From positions 1 to 64,000 of the forward strand of contig JASANZ010002211.1 of NCBI GenBank assembly GCA_030849805.1: 64,000 nt of DNA, read 5' to 3'. The first letter of the stretch is position 1; each line of letters opens with the position of its first letter. This document shows, piece after piece, positions 18,305-28,237 of the stretch. The notes below the pieces were generated by a model. It was not told where the DNA came from. It ran no database searches and worked only from the letters and a program-made list of their open reading frames with translations. Made by a program: the position numbers and the translations under genes. The stretch comes from Sergeia podlipaevii. Lineage: Eukaryota > Euglenozoa > Kinetoplastea > Trypanosomatida > Trypanosomatidae.

Positions 18305-19997
18305 AATAGGTCTACTATGAGATTGGCAATAAGGAAAGAAAGAAAAAGCAGTGATGATACAGTACCACTCTAAATGATAGTCAAATACAAAAAAAAAAAG
18401 ACGACAAATATATATGCAATAGATACCTTCCTTTTTCCTACTACAAGAAGAACAAGAAAATGCCTTGGATAAAAGCAAAATGCACTACTTGAACTGATAA
18501 ATGTTGTGCGCAAACTACAGATACACACAAAGGGAGAGAGAGAAGAGGAAAAAATGGGGAAAAATAATTCATCACGTCATGCAAAAAAAAAAAAAATCTT
18601 GACAAGCATTGCGGCCCTCTGATGTCATTGTTTTCCCTTCTTCTTCTCACAAAAGCGTCATGCATTTACATAACACTGCGTGCCTGGAAATTCAACTAGA
18701 TCGGCAAAGGCACCACAGATGTTGATTAAGAAACACAAAGGTATTCTTTTTGTCTTTTATGGAAGGGACAGAGACAGCAATATATATGTTTAAAAAAACA
18801 CACACAAATAAAAAGCCCATAATAATAATAATAATAGCGATAGCACCTAGTACATGTGTGTATCATAACTTAATTTTGTTTCTATGCTCAACATCATCAC
18901 AACTTCACAATATATCTCCTTTCAATGTTTTATTGCCTTTTAAATCAAAAGGAGGATATATATATATAAATTTTAATAAAGACGCAAAGAGAATACAGAG
19001 AAAAAGGCAGAACAAGAGGGTTGTTGGATCACAACCTATGCATGTTCACCATTGCGTAAAAAGGCGATTCCAACGTACAAGATCGCTTCTCTTTGTCCCT
19101 CATCTCTCGCTTCCGAAACTCAACTGGATTCCGGTAAATAAAAAGCAAAATTAACATCTTTTTTTGTTTTTGAGCCGTCTCTTTCGATGTGCAGGCGCTT
19201 CTTCCCCCTCTCCTATTGTGTCCGAAGTATACAAACGGTCCCTGTAGAGGCGGGAGGGTACAAAAAGTTTCTGCAATTTCACACGTAAATGGTGTTTAAT
19301 TGGCATAAACACACATGTATATATAAAGAAAGAGGGAGAGAAAAAAAATATATTGGAAGGTACAGAACGTATATAAAGTTGCCCTGGTCTAGAAAACATT
19401 TTCCTCATAGATTTCATTCACGATCATGACGAAACGAGACTCCTCAATAGCTACCACTCTCGCCTAGTGCTAATTGTCTCCTCTCTCGTTTATTCCCCTC
19501 GCAAGCTCACCAAAACAGCATCGAAAAGAAAAAAAATGAACGTGCGTACGCACACATATATGCACATGCTTGCACCATGCTTTCCTCGTTTATAGATAGT
19601 GTACTCATGCTTGAGGCGTCACGCAAGAGATACTTCAGACTCTTCGCAAACCAAAGAAAAAAATATATGTAAATACCACTACAAATAATGACTTAATATA
19701 CGTCACTACCAAGAGGTATATTCATAAAGAAAAAAAATACTGATTTGCCGCTAGTTCACTATTTTGTAAAATAAATAAAAAAAATGCATTCATTTATAAA
19801 CTAAATGACACACAAGCAATAATAATAATAATAAAAGAGAGATAATAATACTTACAGCTTATATACGTCCATTTGCAACACGACAGAAAAAAAAAAAGAA
19901 AAAAGAAAGGAAACGCTTCCCCCTCCAACAAACAAATGCAATGGCAACCATGTATCTTCCCGTGTATATCAACGGACAAAAAAAAAGTGACTTACCA
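18305..19997. other. long A/T-rich spacer (about 1.7 kb)
   Basis: Contains AAT microsatellites (18819-18836 and 19818-19836), A runs (18390-18399, 18583-18596, 19888-19899) and TATATA blocks near 18956-18970. A region of higher GC at 19151-19306 could encode a small basic protein (listed separately). No other gene is visible. Confidence 0.55.
19151..19306 (-). CDS. possible small basic protein (51 residues)
   Basis: From the ATG at 19306 the frame encodes a 51-residue basic protein: MPIKHHLRVKLQKLFVPSRL at the start, an acidic GEGEE in the middle, and HRKRRLKNKKRC at the end. The frame is open 37 codons further upstream (ATG at 19417), but that part is Phe-rich and A/T-rich like UTR. The coding candidate has a clearly higher GC content than the surrounding spacer, and the spacer is unusually long, both of which argue for a real small gene, perhaps a mitochondrial or ribosomal peptide. 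I see no family match. It could equally be chance. Confidence 0.3.
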   Translation of the reverse strand: MPIKHHLRVKLQKLFVPSRLYRDRLYTSDTIGEGEEAPAHRKRRLKNKKRC

Positions 19998-22900
19998 CTA
20001 GTCATCACGATCAACATTCTCATCTGCAGTTTCCATCGCAATCAAACAGCACTCGATGTCAGTGATCGCCTTCAGAACGTGCGCATAGTCTTCAGGAAAA
20101 TTATTCATGGCGCCCATCTCCTCGCACACAGATAACTTCTTCCGGACTAAACCACTCAACTCCCGCAGTGAGCCAATCACCTCTGGGCGGTCTCCCATCG
20201 TTGCAATCACCTCCTTCATGTAGGTCCCTGGAGGCAAGGCACCAGGAGACAATGCATCCCTCAGACATCCAATGAGAGCAGCGTTCTCTGGGGCCATGTT
20301 GATAGTATTGCAGCACCCATCCAAGATTTCCTTTGCCGTTTCAAAGGGGTCCAGCAACACCTGCCGCGTGTGTGCCACTTCAATCGCCGATGTCGTAGAC
20401 GGAAAGGCGCGACCCAGTTCATATGTGCTGATGGACATGCGCTGCTGCATAAGATCCAAATTCTGCCCTTCTTGGTGCTGTCCGTTGGCAGAAAGCACCT
20501 CTGTGCCAACGTGTGCGACATTCTCAAAGTGAAGAATGTGCATTGTCTTATCATACCCATCAGGAGGTATTACAGTTCCCTTCGGGAAGTATGGCTGCAC
20601 CTCGCACACAGTCACAAGACAATGATTCGGTGCGCGGTGCACCGCCGCTATGCGCTCGCGCTTAGAAGTTGGCACAGGCAGCGCCGGCAGCGTCTCCGTG
20701 AGAGCATCCGTCTCCTTCACAAGAGATGAGTCGGGGAAGAGGGATGCAACGTACTTGCGAGCGTACTCCTGGAAATCCTTCACTGTTGTCGTTGCAGTCA
20801 TCTTGTAGACTCGTCGGATTGGTTTAGCCCCTGGCAAGCCTCTGGGCTTCTCCCCGACACTGCTGTCAGCTTCCTCCTCAGTCAGCTGCTTTCGAGTTTT
20901 GTTTGAAACTTGGTGCTCCATACGTGCCCACAACAAGAAGTAGCGATTGTTGGTGCGAGGGGTCTTGTCGGCAATCGCAGAACACCACGTCGCCATGGCG
21001 GTATGTACCACTGACAGCCCCTTGAAGTCCTTGATAGCCTTGACGTATGTCTCGACAATGCCGATCGCAGACAGAGAAAACTCATAATAGCGGCCCTTAT
21101 CTAAAAATTCGGCGGCTTCCTTCAGTGTTTTAATCTGACCCTCCAGCGTAAAGCATAAATCCTCTGGGCACACATACAGCTCGCTAACAATGGCGTATGC
21201 CGTATCCGCAGAAAGTAGCACGTCCACTTCTGGCAGTATTCGTACATAATCCTGCCAGAATACATGCGAGAGAATCGCAAAGGGCATTCGTGCGCCACGA
21301 GTGTTCGAGCCCTTGACAAAGTAGAACACTTCCGTAACGCGGAAGCAGATCGCAGCAATGAAAAATAACACTGTCCCAGCCTCTGCGTGATCCCCATTGG
21401 TCTTGTGAGCCTCGTGGAGTCTATAAAGCCACTTTAAAGCCTCCTTCAGTGCGTTCTGACGAAGAAAGTTGCGAAACACTTCAAAGTATGCAAAAATTCT
21501 CGCCTCTTTGAATTGCATGCTGCCGTCAATCGAAAGCCTCAACACATCGTCAAAGAGACTGAGAACCGTCGCCGTCATGCCAGAAAACTCGTCCGAGAAC
21601 AAGGGAGGGGCTTGCGCGTCCTGCGTAGCCGTTTGCTCAATCAGATAGCGTGAAATGGGAATATTGCGCTTAACGCTCACGTACTCGTCGTCCATGGCTT
21701 GCTTGTATCGCATCTGTGCGTCGCCTCCAGAAGAGGATGCATCATCGCCATAGCGGGATGCAAAAGAATTCGAAGGAGGCACGTAGCGTTCCTCCTCGAC
21801 TTTGGCACGATCAATCAAATCGTCAAATTGCAACTCGATGAAACGACCCGCAAGTCTCAAGTCGCGGCGTTTAGACTCAGCAACGGACACAAGTGAGTTC
21901 GCGGTAAGCGACTTGATCTTCGACAAGGACTTCTTCCATGAAAAGAATGCCTGGCTCATTAGCAGAAACGTCTGCCCCGCAGTGCTGCGAACGTGCTGGC
22001 AGCAACTGCTCATCAGACGGAAAGTGAGGAGCATCATGCCGTTGCTCATTTTTGCCTTGCGGCTGATAATCTCAGGGAAAAGTGTGCACACAGTTTGATG
22101 CAGCAGAGCTGCACTCATCTGCAATGATACAGTAGAATTGCTCAAGTTCAGCACGCTCTCAAGCATCACAAAGAAGGGAAACACACACGCGTGTTGGTTG
22201 TCTGATTTGACGGTGCGAAGCAAATGTGGTATGCCTTGCAAAAACAAGTTGCATATCTGCACGCCGATCGAGATAACAAATGTGGAATTTCGTGCATCCC
22301 ACTGCTCGCGCAACGCAAGAGCGTCCGGTGCAATCTGCTCGGTTGACTTGTCAGTGCCAGCGCTGTAGCGGAAGAGGCTTTGCGCATCCGACACGATTTG
22401 CATTACTCCTACTAGCGTCGTTGCCTCTGTCTCCTCGGTCATCCAGCGCTGCAAAACGTTGCGAGGTGTGTAAAAGAGCACCCAGAGCGCCACCATTGCC
22501 AAGTGCCGAGCATCACGAAAAGCCAGAGGTGGGGGCACCTTCTCCTGAGGCTGGGAAACTTGCTTCCACGAGGGTCCCACGTTACGCACAAGACTGAAGA
22601 GCTGTGCAGCAACATACGATAAATTGTCGCTCGATACCTTGCTGTCGTTGCTGAGACGCAAAACAAAATCATAAAGCACGTGCGTTGCGATGGAGCGTAT
22701 CTCACGATTTTTGTGCGTCAGGAGCGACGAAAAACTGCGGACGATAATGCGGGTCAGAAAAGCTGGTTTCGTCTGTCTCACTGACGGTAGCAGCATCAAA
22801 AGCGCGTCCACATCATCAAGTACGTACTTCAAGAAGTTTGTCATGCTCTCGTAGTTCTCGTGACTTTCAAAGTACGAGATGATCTGCTCATACACCACAA

Positions 22901-25900
22901 GCACCCGGCCGCGATCGCAGTAGTGCATGAGGTTACGCACAAACAAAGCAACCCGGCGTACAATTACGCTCTCGTCATACGTGGAGAGACGCTCGAGCAC
23001 GCGCACACAGAGTTTCCCAATGATGGTGTAAAAACTACTGTCAAAAATGTCTGTGCGGGCTTCGCTGCCACTATGTTCGTCACACCACAGATAGAGGGAT
23101 CGCAGAATGGCATCGAAGAGAAACCAGGAGAGTTCACTCATCTCACTCAGGAGATTGCGCGGCATTGGAGCCCGTGTGCGAGCTACCTTGCTCTTGGAGG
23201 TCACGGCAGTGGCAGGAGTCCTGGGGCTGCCTGGTGACTGTGGCTCTGATGTCTGTCCGGGGGCATCTACCTTAGATGCTGCGACCGGAGCTGTCGTTGT
23301 GTTAAGAAGATGAAGCCACGTCTCTGCAAGACCGGCGTATAGACGCCGCTTTTGTGCGCACTCCTTTCCTTCAAAAAGTGTGTCATTGGTAAGATAGTAA
23401 TAAAGAATGCTGGCGGCTGTCGTTCGACTCCGCACCACAGCCATATTAGCCCCTCCGTGGCGCCTTTTAATTGTGTGAGCGTTGGTATCAAACAATTGAG
23501 CCTTGGTCGTGATGAGAAGGAGTGTGTCAAGCATGTGCGCACGACTGGCAAGACTTACCTGCGGAGACGATGAACCAACTAGTGAGAGTGCGTACGCTGA
23601 CAGAAAGGGGTAGAACGCAAGAATCTCCGGTAGAGGAAGTTGACTGATGAAGTTAATAACCTCGCGGTGAGGGTCGATAGATCCCACTGGGAAGTTCTGC
23701 AGCTGCCCCGAGCGCGCCAAGACATCGCCGTCTTCCCGAATCTGCGCAACTGAGGCGGGGCACTGCCGAAAGACAGCAGCCATGACGTGATTAGAGGCAT
23801 AGACAGTAGTCTTTGTTTGCATGGAAGCACGAAGCACGGGCTCGTTTGTGTTCAAGAAGGCATCTGACGGTGCCTTGGAGAAGTTCGCAAGATAGCCACC
23901 TGCGCTAGCAACAACGGCACGATCATGCGCTACAAAGTTGATGTCAATCTTCTCACGCACCTGGATAGCACCGTTAACCAGCAGGGGAAAAGCAGCGTAG
24001 CCTACACGGAATGTGCGAGGCTGCCCTGGTGTTGGCGTGCTCCGCTTCTGGTACATTGCGTACAGAGTAAAAAAAATGTGATGGTTCTCGGTGAGATTGA
24101 GTGGGAGTTGAATCTTGAACTCGTCACTTAGAGCGGTATCGCTGCTCCCGTGAGCTGAGGAGCTCCAGGCAACCGTATCAAGCGACAAGTTGCTAAGACC
24201 TCGTCCGTAGATGCACTGCAGCGCACCTTCTTCAGAGAGACTGTCATCCCGTTCCTTGATGCAAATCTGTATAGCGTACGTGTGATGTGACGATGGAAAG
24301 CTTCGCAGACTGCCAGTGTTGACAACGCGCATTCTAGACAGGCGAAAGTAGTAAACGTTGTTGTATGTTGTAAAGTACCCGGAGTTCAAAATTGGGATAC
24401 AGCAAGGCGCGTATCGAAACGTTACAGGGCGTGCGCCAGGTACATCGGGGTCAAGTAGGCTTACAAGAGATTCACTCTCGTTCGGTCGAGGTTCGCTAGA
24501 CTCAAAAGGAAAAGCCACTTCATACTTCGTCTTGTCCGACAGCGTGAACACAAAATTGAACGGAATTGTCTTGAGCACGCCACGTGAGCGCTCATCGGGT
24601 ATCATCGCCATCATTTCTGCGTCATTCATGGTGCGGCGATAAACCTTCTTGACACTGACAATAGAGGGCATGTTCGTCTGTAGCAGTTCGCAAGGGGCCG
24701 CATACCACCCAATCTCCTCAAACACATCTGACTGCTGTGATAGCAGCAGCGTCTCTTCTTTCATCGGAGCGACGTGCACCTGCTTATATTTATCAGTCCG
24801 GACATACAGGTCGAGGTAATTTTCAAAGTCCTCGCAGCACGGTCGAAACACGCGTACTACGAGGTAAAGACTACCCCTATATTCATTTGGAATAAAAGCA
24901 ATCACCTTTTGATCCTTCGCTTTTTCTTTTCGCTCCTTTTGTGGGTAAAACACATCGAGGCCGGAGTCAAAGTAAAAGGTTTCAGAGACCTTTGTCTTGT
25001 GCGTGTCAGTGATACTATAAAGAGAAGCAGCAATAATGAGAGGATCGGTTCCCTCCCCATGTATCTCGCACACCTGACTGCTGATCTTGGTTGCCTCGAT
25101 GCACAGCACGCAACCTCCAGTGAACACGCGCATAGCTGGAATTGGCTTCTTGATCTCCACTTCATTTGACCACACATTGCGCGCTGTACAATCGCCCTCC
25201 GCATTACCATCCTCCACTTTGTTGCCTCTCACCTTCTCCCACACTTGCACAGGGTCTCCATAGGATATCGACGCTACTGCTTTATCCACCGCTGAACCAT
25301 CACCGTGTGCTACCTCCTCGCTTGTGAGCAGCCTCTCGCTAGGTGCGTTATGAGGGAAGTCACCATCATCCACTGTGAGTGTTTCGTCGCGTAGCACAGC
25401 ATCCTCGAAGTAGCATGTCAAATCAGAAAGCGGGCGCTGCGAGCCCTCGCAGTAACGCTCGCGACCGACAACACGCGAGCGACGCGCAATTTCATTCGAG
25501 ATAATTGTCTGTTTTGCAGAGAAGAACCCCAGTTGAACCTTGACGTGGGCAGGAATGGCACTGCTCATCTCATCAGGGGGAAACAAGCAGCGGCCAGCCT
25601 CCCGAATAGTCCCAAAGCGGTGAATGTTGATACAGTCGCGAGAGACCCCTTCCTGATCTAAACCCCGTGCGCGTAACGCTGCCGCCAGATTCACCTCGAA
25701 CTGCTCCAACGGCACATCTTGGGACTTCGTGTCTATCACTGCGGATACCGCATCCGCTGCTCTGCACAAGATACCGTTATTGTTGCGAACAGAGACCAAT
25801 GAATTTGCTGAGGCCCGGCTTGCGGTGCCGTCATCGTCAGAGTCGTCGTCCGCGCTACTCTTGCCACTAGCAACATTGTCACTGCTCTGCGATTCACTTG

Positions 25901-28154
25901 CATTTACTGTCTCCAGGATATCGGACGCCAAATGTCTCTCTCCCTTCTGTTCCACATCAAAACTTGTGTTTGCAGTAGGCGTAGTATTAATCGTTGAAGG
26001 TTCAATAGATGTCGCCACCGGCAGAACTACTAGTGCCTCTGCTGCCGCTATCTGTGCAGTTCTAACCTGTTTACTGGCATACTCCTTCAGCACAGATTCA
26101 CGAGCCTTGCGACGAATCTCTTCAAGTGACCTTTCAAAAGCTTCCCGTCTCGCCTGCTCATCAATTTCTCTCTTCGCACTGTTCATCGCAACACGAGACG
26201 ATTCCTCCGCCTTCCTCACCCCAGTACGTTCATCAACTTCCGTCTGCAACAGATACTGGACGGCACGTTTGTGCTGGGTGACCGCCTCCGCTCTTGCCTG
26301 CTCCTCAGCTTCGCGTCTGGCCCGTTCCTCAGCTTCGAGACGGGCCTGCTCCTCAGCTAGGCGTCTGGCTTGCTCCTCAGCTTCGAGACGAGCCTGCTCC
26401 TCAGCTTCGAGACGGGCCTGCTCCTGAGCCTCACGTCTGGCCTGCTCTTCAGCTTGGCGTCTGGCCTGCTCCTCAGCTTCGCGTCTGGCCTGCTCTTCAG
26501 CTTCGAGACGCGCCTGCTCCTGAGCCTCCCATCTTGCTTGCTCTTCAGCCTCGCGTCTGGCTTGCTCCTCAGCTAGGCATCTGGCCTGCTCCTCAGCTTC
26601 GAGACGAGCCTGCTCCTCAGCTTCGAGACGGGCCTGCTCCTGAGCCTCCCATCTTGCCTGCTCTTCAGCTTCGCGTCTAGCCTGCTCCTCAGCTTCGAGA
26701 CGGGCCTGCTCCTGAGCTTCCCATCTTGCCTGCTCCTCAGCTTCGCGTCTGGCCTGCTCCTCAGCTTGGCGTCTGGCCTGCTCCTCAGCTTCGAGACGGG
26801 CCTGCTCCTGAGCTTCCCATCTTGCCTGCTCCTGAGCTTCCCATCTTGCCTGCTCTTCAGCTAGGCGTCTCGCTTGCTCCTCAGCTTCGAGACGAGCCTG
26901 CTCCTCGGCTTCGAGACGGGCCTGCTCCTGAGCCTCCCATCTTGCTTGCTCTTCAGCCTCGCGTCTGGCTTGCTCCTCAGCTTCGCGTCTGGCCTGCTCC
27001 TCAGCTAGGCATCTGGCCTGCTCCTCAGCTTCGAGACGGGCCTGCTCCTGAGCCTCCCATCTTGCCTGCTCTTCAGCTTCGCGTCTAGCCTGCTCTTCAG
27101 CTTCGCGTCTGGCCTGCTCCTCAGCTTGGCGTCTGGCCTGCTCCTCAGCTTCGAGACGGGCCTGCTCCTGAGCTTCCCATCTTGCCTGCTCCTGAGCTTC
27201 CCATCTTGCCTGCTCTTCAGCTAGGCGTCTCGCTTGCTCCTCAGCTTCGAGACGTGCCTGCTCCTCAGCTTGGCGTCTGGCTTGCTCCTCAGCTTCGCGT
27301 CTGGCCTGCTCCTCAGCTTCGAGACGTGCCTGCTCCTCAGCTAGGCGTCTGGCTTGCTCCTCAGCTTCGAGACGGGCCTGCTCCTGAGCTTCCCATCTTG
27401 CCTGCTCTTCAGCTAGGCGTCTGGCTTGCTCCTCAGCTTCGCGCCTGGCCTGCTCTTCAGCCTCGCGCCTGGCCTGCTCCTCAGCTTCAAGGCGAGCTCG
27501 CTCTTCAGCTTCCGATGCTGCCCGTTCTTCTGCTTCCCATTGTGCTTGTTCTGCGGCTTCCCAGCGTGCTTGCTCCTCAGCCTCAAGGCGGGCCTGTTCT
27601 TCTGCGTGGTGTCTGGCCCGCACTTCGCTTTCATTTTCTTCGGTGTTCGATATATGAAAATCGCTCTTTGGCCAGGTATGAAGAGAAGCAGGTTCGTCAA
27701 AGAAGTTAGCCTCTGGATCATGATGCACATGCTGAGGATCTTCTGCCCTAAATTCCAACGTCGGTATCTTATGGTCGTCCACTGAACTTTGTGCTGCAGA
27801 GCCTTCTGTAGGGTAGTCCATGTCTCCTGAGACATTATGTCCATTAGCTCCGCCATGGTCAAACATAGCAACAGGCGGGGCCATCAATTGTGTGCGACTG
27901 CTCTCTGATGATTTGCCAGCGGCTGCACGAGCCTCCTTCTCTTCTTTTTTGCGGCGTAAACGCGCCTCCACTTCGGCCTGCATTGCGTCCTCTTGTGCAA
28001 TCCGCTGACGCTCTGCCTCATCTATTTGGCTTATGGGGTAAAGTTCAAAGGGAGGAGGGTTGTGGCTCGTATCCTGAGCAAGCGCTTGATTGCGCTCAAT
28101 CTCCCGCTCCATCTCCAGCATAATTTGCCGCTCAATATCATCACTGTAGGCCAT
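19998..28154 (-). CDS. giant DOCK-family (DHR-1/DHR-2) protein with N-terminal octapeptide repeat array
   Basis: A 2718-residue protein. Residues about 170-625 are an array of more than 50 tandem eight-residue units (consensus EEQARxEA), expected to form one long charged helix or coiled coil. A C2-like DHR-1 follows at about 1240-1430, recognisable by the strand pair HHIFFTLYAMY and VGYAAFPLLVNGAI. A long helical (armadillo-like) region leads to a DHR-2-like end (about 2215-2718) starting EALKWLYRLHEAH, with TVCEVQPYF and LLDPFETAKEIL, as in DOCK exchange factors for Rho-type GTPases. The loop that normally holds the nucleotide-sensor valine is diverged (RDALSPGALPPGTY), so exchange activity is uncertain. 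The ATG at 28154 (MAYSDDIERQ) is chosen; the longer frame would translate a CA-repeat into His-Thr repeats. A cytoskeletal or flagellar scaffold role is inference. Confidence 0.82.
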   Translation of the reverse strand: MAYSDDIERQIMLEMEREIERNQALAQDTSHNPPPFELYPISQIDEAERQRIAQEDAMQAEVEARLRRKKEEKEARAAAGKSSESSRTQLMAPPVAMFDHGGANGHNVSGDMDYPTEGSAAQSSVDDHKIPTLEFRAEDPQHVHHDPEANFFDEPASLHTWPKSDFHISNTEENESEVRARHHAEEQARLEAEEQARWEAAEQAQWEAEERAASEAEERARLEAEEQARREAEEQARREAEEQARRLAEEQARWEAQEQARLEAEEQARRLAEEQARLEAEEQARREAEEQARRQAEEQARLEAEEQARRLAEEQARWEAQEQARWEAQEQARLEAEEQARRQAEEQARREAEEQARREAEEQARWEAQEQARLEAEEQARCLAEEQARREAEEQARREAEEQARWEAQEQARLEAEEQARLEAEEQARRLAEEQARWEAQEQARWEAQEQARLEAEEQARRQAEEQARREAEEQARWEAQEQARLEAEEQARREAEEQARWEAQEQARLEAEEQARLEAEEQARCLAEEQARREAEEQARWEAQEQARLEAEEQARREAEEQARRQAEEQARREAQEQARLEAEEQARLEAEEQARRLAEEQARLEAEERARREAEEQARAEAVTQHKRAVQYLLQTEVDERTGVRKAEESSRVAMNSAKREIDEQARREAFERSLEEIRRKARESVLKEYASKQVRTAQIAAAEALVVLPVATSIEPSTINTTPTANTSFDVEQKGERHLASDILETVNASESQSSDNVASGKSSADDDSDDDGTASRASANSLVSVRNNNGILCRAADAVSAVIDTKSQDVPLEQFEVNLAAALRARGLDQEGVSRDCINIHRFGTIREAGRCLFPPDEMSSAIPAHVKVQLGFFSAKQTIISNEIARRSRVVGRERYCEGSQRPLSDLTCYFEDAVLRDETLTVDDGDFPHNAPSERLLTSEEVAHGDGSAVDKAVASISYGDPVQVWEKVRGNKVEDGNAEGDCTARNVWSNEVEIKKPIPAMRVFTGGCVLCIEATKISSQVCEIHGEGTDPLIIAASLYSITDTHKTKVSETFYFDSGLDVFYPQKERKEKAKDQKVIAFIPNEYRGSLYLVVRVFRPCCEDFENYLDLYVRTDKYKQVHVAPMKEETLLLSQQSDVFEEIGWYAAPCELLQTNMPSIVSVKKVYRRTMNDAEMMAMIPDERSRGVLKTIPFNFVFTLSDKTKYEVAFPFESSEPRPNESESLVSLLDPDVPGARPVTFRYAPCCIPILNSGYFTTYNNVYYFRLSRMRVVNTGSLRSFPSSHHTYAIQICIKERDDSLSEEGALQCIYGRGLSNLSLDTVAWSSSAHGSSDTALSDEFKIQLPLNLTENHHIFFTLYAMYQKRSTPTPGQPRTFRVGYAAFPLLVNGAIQVREKIDINFVAHDRAVVASAGGYLANFSKAPSDAFLNTNEPVLRASMQTKTTVYASNHVMAAVFRQCPASVAQIREDGDVLARSGQLQNFPVGSIDPHREVINFISQLPLPEILAFYPFLSAYALSLVGSSSPQVSLASRAHMLDTLLLITTKAQLFDTNAHTIKRRHGGANMAVVRSRTTAASILYYYLTNDTLFEGKECAQKRRLYAGLAETWLHLLNTTTAPVAASKVDAPGQTSEPQSPGSPRTPATAVTSKSKVARTRAPMPRNLLSEMSELSWFLFDAILRSLYLWCDEHSGSEARTDIFDSSFYTIIGKLCVRVLERLSTYDESVIVRRVALFVRNLMHYCDRGRVLVVYEQIISYFESHENYESMTNFLKYVLDDVDALLMLLPSVRQTKPAFLTRIIVRSFSSLLTHKNREIRSIATHVLYDFVLRLSNDSKVSSDNLSYVAAQLFSLVRNVGPSWKQVSQPQEKVPPPLAFRDARHLAMVALWVLFYTPRNVLQRWMTEETEATTLVGVMQIVSDAQSLFRYSAGTDKSTEQIAPDALALREQWDARNSTFVISIGVQICNLFLQGIPHLLRTVKSDNQHACVFPFFVMLESVLNLSNSTVSLQMSAALLHQTVCTLFPEIISRKAKMSNGMMLLTFRLMSSCCQHVRSTAGQTFLLMSQAFFSWKKSLSKIKSLTANSLVSVAESKRRDLRLAGRFIELQFDDLIDRAKVEEERYVPPSNSFASRYGDDASSSGGDAQMRYKQAMDDEYVSVKRNIPISRYLIEQTATQDAQAPPLFSDEFSGMTATVLSLFDDVLRLSIDGSMQFKEARIFAYFEVFRNFLRQNALKEALKWLYRLHEAHKTNGDHAEAGTVLFFIAAICFRVTEVFYFVKGSNTRGARMPFAILSHVFWQDYVRILPEVDVLLSADTAYAIVSELYVCPEDLCFTLEGQIKTLKEAAEFLDKGRYYEFSLSAIGIVETYVKAIKDFKGLSVVHTAMATWCSAIADKTPRTNNRYFLLWARMEHQVSNKTRKQLTEEEADSSVGEKPRGLPGAKPIRRVYKMTATTTVKDFQEYARKYVASLFPDSSLVKETDALTETLPALPVPTSKRERIAAVHRAPNHCLVTVCEVQPYFPKGTVIPPDGYDKTMHILHFENVAHVGTEVLSANGQHQEGQNLDLMQQRMSISTYELGRAFPSTTSAIEVAHTRQVLLDPFETAKEILDGCCNTINMAPENAALIGCLRDALSPGALPPGTYMKEVIATMGDRPEVIGSLRELSGLVRKKLSVCEEMGAMNNFPEDYAHVLKAITDIECCLIAMETADENVDRDD
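26290..27640 (-). repeat. tandem 24-bp repeat array inside the DOCK-like gene
   Basis: About 55 copies of a 24-base unit encoding EEQARxEA-type octapeptides. Variation is concentrated at the residues after EEQAR (RE, LE, WE, RL, RQ, CL) and in EAEEQ versus EAQEQ. Units at the 5' side of the gene (27490-27640) are more diverged than those in the middle. There are also higher-order duplications: the block at about 26761-26890 recurs almost base for base at about 27121-27250, a 360-base (15-unit) offset. This indicates recent expansion by unequal exchange or slippage. The unit length is a multiple of three, so the opposite strand is open too; that is a shadow. Confidence 0.95.
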
Positions 28155-28198
28155 TGGAGATGAAATACTCAATAAAAACAACGAGGAAGGAAGAGGAG

Positions 28199-28237
<39 letters not shown>

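Noticed and set aside
26294..27709. Long plus-strand open frames encoding PAPQLRVWPAPQLR-like repeats
   Set aside because: They are the complement of the 24-bp EEQAR array. A repeat unit divisible by three with no stop in several frames stays open on the opposite strand by construction.
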